Position numbers and translations under genes: made by a program
Shown: one piece after another, positions 1 through 7,811 of the stretch
Layout of the letters: every line of letters begins with the position of its first letter
Numbering within the stretch: the first letter of the stretch is position 1
From: HOT-345 sp963531535
Lineage (GTDB): Bacteria > Patescibacteriota > Gracilibacteria > Absconditabacterales > Absconditicoccaceae
NCBI GenBank assembly: GCA_963531535.1
Contig: CAUSGX010000014.1
Location: 1-22,685 of the forward strand
Length of the DNA stretch: 22,685 nt
Direction: 5' to 3'
Notes under the pieces: generated by a model
Seen by the model: the letters and a program-made list of their open reading frames with translations, nothing else
The model's database searches: none
What the model was told of the DNA's origin: nothing

Positions 1-811
1 AGCACTCTGAGGAGTGGTTTTCTTAGCTGGTTGTAGCATAACTCCAGTTCAAGAGCCAAGTACTCCTAAAGCACCAGAACCTCTCGTGCAAAACTTTGAC
101 TGTAAAGGAAAGGAGTATTATGCCAATCTCACTTGAAGCGGGAACTTTACTCTTCAGCGAGATGAAGCCGAATCAGGCTTTTCAGCGGTTGTCCCTGAGC
201 TTTGTGTAAAGCTAATAGCTCATATACCGGCAGGTGCTGCAGAATATTTTACAGGGGGTATTGAACAGTGGAAGAATTATTACCTTGAAAATGAGAAGAG
301 ATTTCAGCTTTTTTCTGGACATTGGATCAACAATCATATCATAATCGGTGGGAATGGGTATTCAAACTATATTTTCAAAGACAAGGAAAGCGACCTCACT
401 ATTCAAGAGGCAATCAACTATGACTATGGACTTTGAGACTTTGATGAAGCTCAGCCACCAACCTACCTCTTTGGGAAAGCTATTTGTAATGTGGTGCCAA
501 AAACTTGAGCATATCGAGAGGAGAGAGGTTCAGTAGGAACTCCTCGTGTAGCTGGGGATGATGAAAATGTTCGCTACGCGATACTGACCCCTCAGGTGAT
601 TGCAGATCAGCACTGAGAAGTAGATCTTGATATTTATAGTCCTATTTGTTGATACTCCTATCCAGCACAAAATTTAGGTTTCTTTCAAACACGAACTTAT
701 GATATTTTGTATAGTAAGGAGCATCCAACCAAATATGTCCTCTACAACAGCTATCTCTGAGATGATGATAGTAATCCACTCTTGAATATGACGATAGCGT
801 ACTTGGATTAA
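1..811 (+). CDS. Lipoprotein of unknown function (5' end cut by window)
   Basis: The frame is open from the first bases (phase starting at position 2) to TAA at 809-811 when TGA is read as glycine; at least seven in-frame TGAs occur. The first visible residues form the end of a signal peptide with a lipobox (FLAGC, Cys codon 32-34), so the start codon lies only a little upstream of the window. A Pro-rich spacer (TPVQEPSTPKAPEP) follows, as is usual after the lipid-modified Cys. The remaining roughly 240 residues are rich in aromatic and polar residues with a few Cys, and I recognise no family. It is expected to be anchored in the cell envelope. A strong hairpin terminator begins about 10 bases after the stop. 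The function is unknown. Confidence 0.75.
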
Positions 812-819
812 ATCGTATG

Positions 820-858
820 AAAAATACCTAGGAGAAAACTCTTAGGCATTTTTTTTAA
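820..858. terminator. Intrinsic terminator, probably bidirectional
   Basis: The arms 822-834 and 839-851 pair over about 12 of 13 positions around an AAAA loop, flanked by A-runs on the left and eight T on the right. It closes the lipoprotein transcript and, because of the A-run, could also work on the minus strand. Confidence 0.8.
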
Positions 859-1188
859 TGAACTTAATCACTTTCTGTAGATACTAACCTTATCAACAAT
901 AAGTGCTCTAGCTGGAGAAGAGATTGAAACATTTGAACAGTTGTATTCGTCCTTCAATTTCAATTTCCCATGGTTATTAGCACCAACCGTCTTGTATCTG
1001 ATTTGTTTGCCTGAAGCATAAGCAGAGACAATCATTGCAATATGTCTATACGCTGTACTGATGGGTTCCTCATCGTCAGTACGGAAAATGATGATATCCT
1101 TATACTTTCAGATGGGAGAAGCTTTCTCCTTGAAAAAAAGGATGAAAACACTATCAAAAGGGAAAATCTTTATTCTCAACACTCCACT
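859..1188. other. Gene-free stretch with an undecided minus-strand reading frame
   Basis: No plus-strand gene is supported here. On the minus strand a frame is open with TGA as Gly from beyond 1188 down to TAA at 808-810. Its segment below the ATG at 1035 looks protein-like (HIAMIVSAYASGKQIRYK, then an YNCS segment, then ALIVDKVSIYRK) and resembles the C-terminal part of small secreted beta-strand proteins ending in an 'I-I' strand pair. In the standard code it would end at TGA 868-870, just before the terminator; in table 25 it would run through the terminator. No ribosome binding site precedes the ATG. It could be a small real gene, a decayed remnant, or chance. Confidence 0.3.
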
Positions 1189-1941
1189 ATGCAAAAGATA
1201 AAATCTGATCTTGCTCACTTTTATACTGAAAATGCGAAAAAATATTATCAGACCAGGCAAAAACATTGGACTGATGGTCAGTATTTTTTGGACTATATCA
1301 AAAGTTTAAACCTTGAAAAGCCGAGGATTCTTGAACTTGGATGTGGAGGAGGGAGATTTCTTTCTTATCTTAAGGAGCATTGGAGCTGAGATTTTGAGTA
1401 TCATGGAGTGGATTTATCAGAAGGCTTGCTTGCCTATGCGAGCAAGGATCATCCAGAGGCTGTTTTTAACTGTGAAGATATGAGTGTTTTTATGCAGAAT
1501 GCAGGTCAGGAGCAGTATGATGTGATTGTTGCGTGTGCGAGTTTTCAGCATTTGCCGAGTGTGGAGGAGAGGAAAAACTTGCTCAAAAACTGTTATAAAT
1601 CCCTCAAGTACGATGGAATTCTGTTGATGACCAATTGGTCGCTTTCAACTTGGTTTTTGAAGACCTATCGAAAGCAAGTCGCTCGTTCAATCTTAATGCG
1701 AATTTTTTCAATAGGGAAAAAGGATTGGAGAGATATTTATGTTCCTTGGAAGCAGGGAGAAAAGACTGAGTCCAGATTTTATCATCTTTTTGCCTTGGCT
1801 GAGCTTAAGGAGCTTTTGTTGACCTCTGGATTTGTGGTAGAGGAGCTTTCGTTTTTGGATAAAAAGGGAGAGAAAATTGTTGATCGAAGGAAATCAAATA
1901 ATTCGTTTTTTTGCTCAAAGAAAACGGTTTTTATTGGGTAG
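1189..1941 (+). CDS. SAM-dependent methyltransferase, Trm9/ALKBH8-like
   Basis: This is a class I Rossmann methyltransferase of about 250 residues. Motif I is RILELGCGGGRF (residues 46-57), followed by an acidic strand end in HGVDLS and by the motif IV-like YDVIVACASFQHLP. The C-terminal part contains DIYVPWK then RFYHLFALAEL, a pattern typical of the Trm9/ALKBH8 methyltransferases that modify wobble uridine in tRNA; this substrate is inferred from the family. The in-frame TGA at 1387-1389 (Gly 67) splits the gene under the standard code. The frame is open upstream, so an ATG at 1042 is possible, but 1189 gives the usual N-terminus for the family and neither start has a Shine-Dalgarno sequence. 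The next gene begins 11 bases after the TAG, suggesting co-transcription. Confidence 0.75.
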
Positions 1942-1952
1942 AGGGGACGAAG

Positions 1953-2753
1953 ATGAGAAAAGGAATAAAACTCTGACTTTTGTTGCTTTTTATTGTTAGT
2001 GTGGTTGGCTACTATGTTTATCGCCCTTATTTTTCGCATCAGATGGTAATAGTCTCTTCCTATGATGAAATGTATTCAGAGCAGCAGCTCCCTCCAAACT
2101 TCAGCTTTCTTTTTGATACCATGGTTTCTTATGTGAATAAGCCAGTATCACTCCTGTCTGGTATAGGAAATAATGCTCAAATACCTACCTTCCCTGCTGA
2201 GCAAGATGGAGATCATCCTTATTCAGATAGTTTGGGGCAGACAGGAATTAGGGGACAGTATAGGTATTCTCTGAGTTTGGAGAGGCTGAGTGCGGATTTG
2301 CTCGCTGATAGGATCGATTTTTTGAATGAAAGCTGAGTGCGTCTGGTTTCTCTTACTTCTTCGACTCCAGTTGAGCAGTACGATCCGATTTTGCTAAATA
2401 ATTATCGACATCCAAAGAAAAACACTGATCAAATTCTCCAGTTTTTGAAAGCACTTTCTCATTATGATTTAGATACAGCACTTGCTTTGCTGAAAGTAAA
2501 CCAAGGAGTATTGCCGTTTGAGTGAATCCTTCATGACTGCCGCAATATTTCCTATCAAAAGAGAGAAAAGTCTCTCATTATCCTTGCAAATTGTGATACT
2601 TGATGAGGACCTGAAGATATGAAGATGAAAATTTTTATCGCAGGAAAGTATTTGTATCTTTACTTTTTAGAGACTCCACAGACGACTAAGTATATTTTTG
2701 ATGCTAATCATGATATTGTTTGATATGAATTTGTCACGGGAAATGTGAAATAG
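1953..2753 (+). CDS. Membrane-anchored protein of unknown function
   Basis: This is a 266-residue protein with a short basic N-terminus (MRKGIK) and one hydrophobic segment (about residues 7-24, GLLLLFIVSVVGYYVY). It therefore looks like a single-pass anchored or secreted protein with most of its mass outside the membrane. The start is well supported by AGGGG nine bases upstream of the ATG. Six or more in-frame TGAs are read as Gly, including a tandem pair in the CDTGGPED segment. The exported part has no motif I recognise. It follows the methyltransferase by 11 bases, so the two are probably one operon. It ends with TAG immediately before a terminator shared with the convergent NYN gene. Confidence 0.7.
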
Positions 2754-3738
2754 AAAAAATCCGTCAGGAAGCTGACGGACTTTTTAATTTCAGATGTATC
2801 TCTCCAGTGGTAGGATCGGGAATAACCTGGAAATATCCAGTATTCTTAACTTCTTCTACAAATTTGCTATAGTAAAAGAAAGCTATCACCTTGTCCATTT
2901 TTTTGTATTGTTCATAGAGAGATTTGATCGAAACGAGATTAGAGTTCGCTGATACACAATTGTATGCAGCCACAAGATCAGAGATAAATTTCTCCCTCAT
3001 TGGTTCACCAAATCCTGTATTTTCCTCTGTTTTTTTCTCTGTTGGTTTTGTTGATTTTTCAGAGGACTGTTTTGGAGGAGAGGAAGGTTCAGATTTTTTC
3101 TCCTCATTTTGAGGTTGAACTGGAACTAGAGTCTGATTTTTTTGTTCTGATTGAGGTGTTTGTTTTGGAACCTCTTCAAGGGTTACCCTGTGAATAGTTT
3201 CCTTCGGTGGATTAATGATGGTCTGAGGCTTTGCTCGATCTACGATATAATACTCATCATAAGCTTTTTGAGTATTGATATTCGGATCATGTCCATAGCC
3301 AATCACAAGTTTCCTCTCATCTCTCAAGCGATGAACGAGATTGATAAAGTCGCTATCACTAGAGATTAGGACAAAGATATCGATATCCTTCTTTTGATGG
3401 AGAATATCCATAGCACCGATTGTCACACAGATGTCGGTGGAGTTTTTCCCTTTGCTCTGAGAATAGTTATCAATCCTTGTAAGACGATACTGCTTGATAG
3501 AGGGATTCCATGTGTCCAATAAAAATTTGTTAGACCAGTTCCCATAGATGTTTCTAATAACAACCTTGCCATATTCTTGATTTACTTTTTCAATAGCAAA
3601 TCGCACTAGGCTCGGAGTCACATTATCCGCATCTATAAACATTGCGACATTAAATCGTTTTTTTTGAAGTGTTCTCAATGCATGAATCATCATCAGAACA
3701 TTCCTAATTCCAAAAATTTTGTTTTCTAAAATGTTCAT
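2704..3738 (-). CDS. NYN/LabA-type nuclease with C-terminal OST-HTH-like domain
   Basis: Residues 30-165 match the NYN (PIN-like, LabA/DUF88) RNase fold. The conserved acidic residues are visible: FIDADN (Asp36, Asp38), STDICV (Asp102) and SSDSDF (Asp128, Asp130). A charged Pro/Lys/Glu-rich linker (about 185-245) leads to a C-terminal domain (about 246-322) with the pattern of an OST-HTH/LOTUS domain, an arrangement known in MARF1- and LabA-like RNA-processing proteins. RNA cleavage is inferred from the family. The ATG is preceded by AAGGA at good spacing and by a strong minus-strand promoter. Under the standard code it would stop at TGA 2764-2766, inside the terminator stem. With TGA as Gly it runs 20 codons further to TAG 2704-2706, overlapping the convergent gene; that tail is probably rarely made because transcription should end first. 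Confidence 0.8.
2754..2786. terminator. Bidirectional terminator between convergent genes
   Basis: A perfect 8-bp stem (2760-2767 with 2772-2779) around a GAAG loop is flanked by six A on the left and five T on the right, so it can end transcription from both sides. Confidence 0.85.
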
Positions 3739-3768
3739 ATTCCTTATGGTTTTTGTTTATACAGAATA

Positions 3769-3796
3769 CTTATATATAAATGCTATCTTATGTCAA
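3769..3796 (-). promoter_or_regulatory. Promoter of the NYN gene
   Basis: On the minus strand TTGACA (3796-3791), a 16-bp spacer and TATAAG (3774-3769) stand about 30 bases before the NYN start codon. Confidence 0.75.
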
Positions 3797-3939
3797 GATG
3801 ATATTAGAAAATATATGCTATTGTTGTAAATAATGATAAAAAGGGAGATAAAATCTGATTTTTTTATTCCTTCTTTTATAGAGATTTTGCTATTATTTCT
3901 CTCTTTTTCTCTCCTCTAGCTCAAAAAAATAAAAATCAC

Positions 3940-3967
3940 TTGATTTTTTGTTTTGATTGAGTATATA
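3940..3967 (+). promoter_or_regulatory. Promoter candidate for rplJ-rplL
   Basis: TTGATT (3940-3945), 16 bp and TATATA (3962-3967) lie just upstream of the L10 leader. Other AT-rich hexamers upstream (around 3880-3900) could also serve. The 399-bp NYN-rplJ spacer otherwise holds only the divergent NYN promoter and the leader. Confidence 0.55.
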
Positions 3968-3968
3968 T

Positions 3969-4130
3969 GGGGTTATCTTTGCCGAAGACAGTAGGTGCTT
4001 TTCTTTAGAAAAGATAAATCCTACCTAGGTTATTCTTATCTTGATGGGAATTTTGGGATTTCAAAAATCTCAAGATGACTAAAAAATGAGATAGCCCCGG
4101 CAACGGGTTATTTTTTATATCAAGGTTTTA
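3969..4130 (+). promoter_or_regulatory. L10-type autoregulatory leader of rplJ-rplL
   Basis: The segment GCCGAAGACAGTAGGTG (3981-3997) and the matching CCTAC (4020-4024) are the hallmark of the ribosomal protein L10 leader family, where L10(L12)4 binds its own mRNA. Downstream there is a hairpin (ATCTTGA with TCAAGAT, about 4039-4077) and then a terminator-like hairpin with a T-run (4091-4116). The first bases of the leader (3969-3979) can pair over 11 positions, counting G-U, with 4088-4098, which is the rising arm of that terminator. This suggests a choice between terminator and antiterminator governed by L10. The pairing is read by eye and was not folded. Confidence 0.7.
4091..4118 (+). 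terminator. Attenuator in the rplJ leader
   Basis: ATAGCCCCG pairs with CGGGTTAT across a GCAA tetraloop (one bulged C) and is followed by six T. It sits 20 bases before the rplJ start, so it is an attenuator and not a gene-end terminator. Confidence 0.65.
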
Positions 4131-4137
4131 CTCTACT

Positions 4138-4650
4138 ATGACAATCTCAAAAGAGAAAAAAGTTGAGTTAGTAAAACAGTATGTGCAAGATCTTACTTCT
4201 GCAAAAAATGTAGTAGTGCTTCAGCAATCTGGATTGCCTGTAACACTCTCTACTGAAATCAGAAAAGAGGTTATTGCTGCTTCTGGTAAATATAATGTTG
4301 TCAGAAAAAAGCTGTTCTTACTTGCTCTTAAGGAAGCTGGGTTTGATGCCGTAGCTGAAAGTGATCTTGATGGGTCTGTAGTTGTCCTCTATGCAAATGA
4401 TGATGAGTACGCTCCTATGAAGGTTGTTAACAAGTATGCAAAACAGGTTGCTGGAACTAAGGAGCTTTCTGCTTCTATTAAGTTCTTAGGAGCTTGGTAT
4501 GACAAAAAGTGGCATGATTCTGATTATGTGACAGAACTTGCAAATATCCCTTCAAGGGAAGAGCTTTTGTCAAAATTGGCATACCTTTTCAATTACCCAG
4601 TACAATCATTTGCTGCGGTGGTTGATCAAATCGCAAAAAAAGCTGAATAG
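4138..4650 (+). CDS. rplJ: Ribosomal protein L10
   Basis: This 170-residue protein has the L10 layout. An N-terminal globular domain binds 23S rRNA at the base of the L7/L12 stalk (MTISKEKKVELV, the conserved VVRKKLFLLAL block near 53-65, and SREELLSKLAYLFNYPVQ at 138-155). A C-terminal helix (to AAVVDQIAKKAE) holds L12 dimers. The length is normal for the family. No TGA codon is used. The ATG has no Shine-Dalgarno sequence; it is preceded by an A/T-rich stretch after the attenuator. It lies 58 bases before rplL in the usual rplJ-rplL pair, but unlike in most bacteria rpoB is not next to it (rpoB is about 7 kb away). Confidence 0.95.
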   Translation: MTISKEKKVELVKQYVQDLTSAKNVVVLQQSGLPVTLSTEIRKEVIAASGKYNVVRKKLFLLALKEAGFDAVAESDLDGSVVVLYANDDEYAPMKVVNKYAKQVAGTKELSASIKFLGAWYDKKWHDSDYVTELANIPSREELLSKLAYLFNYPVQSFAAVVDQIAKKAE

Positions 4651-4708
4651 GCTTTCTCCTATTCAATTACATCTAAAAACTCATTTTATTTATTATGTTT
4701 TGTAAACA

Positions 4709-5092
4709 ATGGAGTTAACTAAAAATCAACAACAGATTATTGATCTTGTAAAAGAAATGAATGCTGTTGAACTTAACGGACTTGTAAAGGCTTTGGAAGA
4801 AGAATTTGGAGTAACTGCTGCTGCTATGGTTGTTGCAGGAGGTGCTGCTGCTGGTGGAGCTGCTGCTGATGCTGGAGCTTCAGATGCTATGAATGTTGAA
4901 TTGGCTGATGCTGGTCAACAGAAGATCGCTGTAATTAAGGTTGTAAAAGAGGCTCTTGGTCTTGACCTTAAGGCTGCTAAAGAACTTGTAGAAAAGGCGC
5001 CAGTTATCATTAAGGAAAATGCTAAGGCTGATGAAGCTGAAGCTTTGAAGACTAAGCTTACCGAAGCTGGAGCAACTATTAACTTTAAATAG
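4709..5092 (+). CDS. rplL: Ribosomal protein L7/L12
   Basis: This 127-residue protein has an N-terminal dimerisation domain (VKEMNAVELNGLVKALEEEFGV), an Ala/Gly-rich flexible hinge (about residues 37-58) and a C-terminal factor-binding domain with the signature KIAVIKVVKEALGLDLKAAK and the closing GATINFK. It forms the mobile stalk that recruits translational GTPases. No TGA is used and all glycines are GGN. The ATG follows TGTAAACA without a Shine-Dalgarno sequence. It is co-transcribed with rplJ. A 7-bp hairpin after the TAG has only a modest T-run, so read-through into rpsB is possible. Confidence 0.97.
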   Translation: MELTKNQQQIIDLVKEMNAVELNGLVKALEEEFGVTAAAMVVAGGAAAGGAAADAGASDAMNVELADAGQQKIAVIKVVKEALGLDLKAAKELVEKAPVIIKENAKADEAEALKTKLTEAGATINFK

Positions 5093-5107
5093 TTTTTCGT
5101 AAAAAAA

Positions 5108-5140
5108 ATAACAGAAATCAGACTTTTTGATTTCGTTCTA
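5108..5140 (+). terminator. Weak hairpin after rplL
   Basis: GAAATCA (5113-5119) pairs with TGATTTC (5127-5133), extended by AAC/GTT with a bulge, behind an A-run. The downstream T content is poor, so termination may be only partial. Confidence 0.4.
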
Positions 5141-5146
5141 TTCTTG

Positions 5147-5198
5147 GGATAGTAGGTTTGTGGCGGAGTGATTACGCTTTGACCATTAGGCTTACTAT
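5147..5198 (+). promoter_or_regulatory. Structured 5' leader of rpsB
   Basis: A 9-bp closing stem (5147-5155 with 5190-5198, two G-U pairs) encloses a smaller GTGG-GCG...CGC...CCAT arrangement. It ends 39 bases before the rpsB start. A role in S2 autoregulation is only an inference from position. Confidence 0.35.
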
Positions 5199-5237
5199 TT
5201 GCAAGGATCTGTTTTATATTTCCTATTACCTATACGA

Positions 5238-5903
5238 ATGACAGTATCTGTTAATCAAATCGTTGAGGCGCAAGCGCATATAGGTACACTTAAAAATGAA
5301 GCTCATCCAAAGACTAGCAAGTACTGGTCTGAGGTAACTAATGGAGTTGTAGTGATCAATCCTGAATCTGTTGCTCAGCAACTAGAGGATGCGAAAGCTA
5401 CTATTCAAAAGGCAAAAGCTGCTGGAAAGGAAATCTTGGTAGTATGTGAAAAGAAAATGTATGCTGCTGAACTTGAGGCTTTGGCTAAAAAGACAGGAGT
5501 ATCATATCTTAACTATAAGGTTTCTGGAGGGTTTTTGACAAACTTTGATACCTTCAAGAAGAGAATTGATTCTATCAATGAAATGGCGAGCTTTATGGAG
5601 AGTGAAGCTTATGAAGCCCTCACTAAAAAAGAACAACTTGTATACAAGAGAAATTTTGATAGAGCTAATAAAGTATATAAAGGAGTTACTAATCTTAAGA
5701 AAAGACCAGAACTTGTGATCGTTGTAGATGGAACTATGCTTTCTACATTGATTGATGAGGTAGAAAATCTTAAGGGAAAGTTAGAAGCAATCGTGATTGC
5801 TGGTACTAACTTCTCTAGATATTGGCCTGAAAATGAGTTAGTAGTGACAAATATTAATAGCTATACTAGTATTGATTTTGTACTTAATTACTTGTTGTCT
5901 TAA
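5238..5903 (+). CDS. rpsB: Ribosomal protein S2
   Basis: This 221-residue S2 protein of the small subunit carries AQAHIGTLKNEAHPKTSKYW near the N-terminus (the usual G[AT]HFGHQTxxWNPKM region in divergent form), the central coiled insertion (MASFMESEAYEALTKKEQLVYKRNFDRANK) and the C-terminal PELVIVVDGT and IVIAGTNFSR segments. The frame is open to 5199, but the ATG at 5238 is chosen because the upstream codons fall in the structured leader and do not look like S2. No TGA is used. tsf, its usual partner, is nearly 2 kb downstream with two unrelated genes between. The following membrane protein gene starts 26 bases after the TAA. Confidence 0.93.
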   Translation: MTVSVNQIVEAQAHIGTLKNEAHPKTSKYWSEVTNGVVVINPESVAQQLEDAKATIQKAKAAGKEILVVCEKKMYAAELEALAKKTGVSYLNYKVSGGFLTNFDTFKKRIDSINEMASFMESEAYEALTKKEQLVYKRNFDRANKVYKGVTNLKKRPELVIVVDGTMLSTLIDEVENLKGKLEAIVIAGTNFSRYWPENELVVTNINSYTSIDFVLNYLLS

Positions 5904-5929
5904 TTTGTTATTTCCTCTTTGAAAAACCT

Positions 5930-6385
5930 ATGCAAGAAAATATGTATTTGCCTAGTTCGTCTGAAAGAAAGAGAGTCATCACTGCCTACCTTTTGGTGGG
6001 GGTTCTCTTTTTTTCAGCCAAGGAGGATTTAACAGTTTATGAGTACTTCCATTTTAGGCAGGTGCTTGGTCGATATTCGCTCAATATGTTGCTGCTTCTT
6101 GTTTGGTTGATGATCTTCTGGATCCCAATTTTAGGGTGGTTGCCTTTTTTCTTTGTTTTAGGGAATTTGGTCCTTTATGTTGTGTTTGTTATGCAGGCAC
6201 GAAGAGGGCAGTATCTTGCTAATCTAACTCAGGAAAATAAGTGGAAAACTCTCTATGCGGATATTGGAGGATGGATTCTTTCTCTTTTTGATATCAAAAA
6301 GAGGGTGTATTGAGATATTTCTCTTGATGCTCCTATGCAGATGCCTCAGCAACAGGCTCCAGATCAATCTCACTGAGATCAGTAA
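5930..6385 (+). CDS. DUF4870/Tic20-like small membrane protein
   Basis: This 151-residue protein has three hydrophobic segments (about residues 17-31, 51-68 and 70-90) and the HFRQ-LGRYSLNMLLLLVWLMI pattern that resembles DUF4870/Tic20-like bacterial membrane proteins. A membrane location is clear, while the function of the family is not established. After the last hydrophobic segment comes a soluble stretch and a Gln/Pro/Met-rich tail (MQMPQQQAPDQS). TGA at 6311-6313 and 6374-6376 are read as Gly; the standard code would cut off the tail. It starts 26 bases after rpsB and probably shares its transcript. A strong terminator follows. Confidence 0.75.
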
Positions 6386-6420
6386 CTTTATGTTAGATGT
6401 GTATTAGCTGCACTTTGCTA

Positions 6421-6462
6421 AAAAGGAAATCTGAACTAAGTCAGATTTTTTTCTTTTTTTAA
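6421..6462 (+). terminator. Intrinsic terminator with AAATCTGA/TCAGATTT arms
   Basis: AAATCTGA (6427-6434) pairs with TCAGATTT (6441-6448) around a 6-base loop, followed by a long T-rich run. Confidence 0.9.
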
Positions 6463-6521
6463 TTTTCTCGTTACTTGTTTAGAAAAAGTGTTCCGATAGG
6501 AGATAACTTATAAATCTAAGC

Positions 6522-6550
6522 TTGATTTTGTCAGCTAAGAATGATATACT
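6522..6550 (+). promoter_or_regulatory. Promoter of the phosphodiester glycosidase gene
   Basis: TTGATT (6522-6527), a 17-bp spacer and TATACT (6545-6550) form a near-consensus promoter, giving a 5' leader of about 80 bases. Confidence 0.75.
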
Positions 6551-6575
6551 CTCTGTATAAATGCTTAATTCAATT

Positions 6576-6596
6576 ACCATCAATACGATTGATGGT
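6576..6596 (+). promoter_or_regulatory. Perfect 9-bp inverted repeat in the 5' leader
   Basis: ACCATCAAT (6576-6584) and ATTGATGGT (6588-6596) are exact reverse complements with a 3-base loop, about 20 bases after the expected transcription start. No T-run follows, so it is not a terminator. It could be an operator or an mRNA hairpin. Confidence 0.5.
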
Positions 6597-6635
6597 GTTT
6601 GAATAGCTCATTTTTACTTTTTCACTAATATCTCA

Positions 6636-7703
6636 ATGAAACAGCGAAAGTATCTATTGATAGCCATGTTTTGAATGATTGCTTTGAGCGGAGCTCAGAG
6701 TTATGCGGGCCATGTAGAGTATCTCAAGACAAATGATTACCAAGTTTTGAAAGTTCCGATGGATGGGACAAATAAAATTGTTGTTCCAGCCGTGGAGGCT
6801 CGTTGATGAACGCCTAGATCTTTGGAAGATTTGATGAAGAGTGTTTGAGGTAGTCATGCGATAAATGGGGCATTTTTCTGTCCTAAGACTTACAGTTGGT
6901 GTAAATGAGAGCTTGCAGATAGTACGGACAAAGTTAGAAAATCGAATGGGGTCTTGATGTCAAAGTGGGGAGTTGATGTTGGGCAGTATGATGCATTGTT
7001 CTGATTTGATGAGAATGGTCAGGTTGCGCCTTTGGCTACACAGAAAAGAGGCGAAGCTTACCGAAAGAACGGGGGATGGGTAAATCCAGAGGTTGATGTC
7101 ATTTATAATGGAATTTCAAATCCAGTGTTGGTAAAAAATGGAGTTAATCTTGCTAAAGAAAATGTGGAACTCAATAATGATGCGAAACAGAAAAAAGCCT
7201 GAAATAAGTCTTTTATCTGTTCAAATCTAGATAATTCACTCATAACTATGGGATTTGTAAATGGACAGACATTTTCTTCAATGGCAGACTATATCATCAC
7301 ACATTTCCAGTGTCATAATGCGATTTTGCTTGATAATTGAGGGACAAAGGCAATGATTTATGATATGAGATATGTAGCTGGACCAGGAAGGAATATGATG
7401 GATGCTTTTGTAGTGATTGATACGAAAATAGAATCTTCTTCTCTCTGAGGTTGAGAAAAAAAAGAAGAAAGTTCAGAGGTTTTACCTAGAGATGAGAAAG
7501 GGAATAATCAGAAAGTGCAGATGATTCAGGGGATATTAAACTCAGTTTTTAGAGAAAAGGGGTATTCTCGTGATCAAATTAAAGTAACATTACTTTCTCT
7601 AGAGAAAAGTTTTGAGGCATCTTTGCAAAATACTCCTACGAGTCATCAATATTATCAGTCTTATAGGGATATTTTAGAGGCAATCAGAACTTATGCTTAT
7701 TAG
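6636..7703 (+). CDS. Secreted NAGPA-type phosphodiester glycosidase
   Basis: This 355-residue protein has a signal peptide (MKQRKYLLIAMFGMIALSGA, likely cleaved after QSYA). The mature part shows the marks of the NAGPA/phosphodiester glycosidase family (PF09992): AINGAFF near residue 85, an FVNGQTFSSMADY block, and the active-site-like ILLDNGGTKAMIYD. Family members hydrolyse glycosidic phosphodiesters or act on surface polysaccharide; the substrate here is unknown. About 70 extra residues at the C-terminus after a Ser/Glu/Lys-rich linker (GEKKEESSEV) are not part of the family core. About ten glycines are TGA, including tandem TGA-TGA at 6804-6809, so the gene is shattered in the standard code. 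It is transcribed alone from its own promoter and has no Shine-Dalgarno sequence. It lies between rpsB and tsf. Confidence 0.8.
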
Positions 7704-7724
7704 TGTTCGCTTGATCAAAAACTG

Positions 7725-7752
7725 TTGATTTCAGTCTTCTTTTCTGTATAAG
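7725..7752 (+). promoter_or_regulatory. Promoter of tsf
   Basis: TTGATT (7725-7730), a 16-bp spacer and TATAAG (7747-7752) lie about 60 bases before the tsf start chosen here. Confidence 0.7.
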
Positions 7753-7811
7753 TAGTTTCTGATTGCTAAATGCAAAATCATGTTTATATTTTATCTTTAT
7801 ACTATATAATA

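Noticed and set aside
348..536. Short plus-strand frame inside the lipoprotein gene
   Set aside because: It lies within the longer frame that ends at 811 and has the lipobox; it is a shadow frame.
1042..1188. N-terminal extension of the methyltransferase from an ATG at 1042
   Set aside because: The extra 49 residues are not typical of the family, and the region carries a competing minus-strand frame. Neither start has a Shine-Dalgarno sequence, so the shorter one was kept.
5199..5237. Longer rpsB reading frame
   Set aside because: The codons overlap the structured leader and do not resemble S2; the frame is open by chance.
7770..7811. Upstream ATG of tsf
   Set aside because: It would add 14 residues unlike any EF-Ts and leave almost no 5' leader after the predicted promoter.
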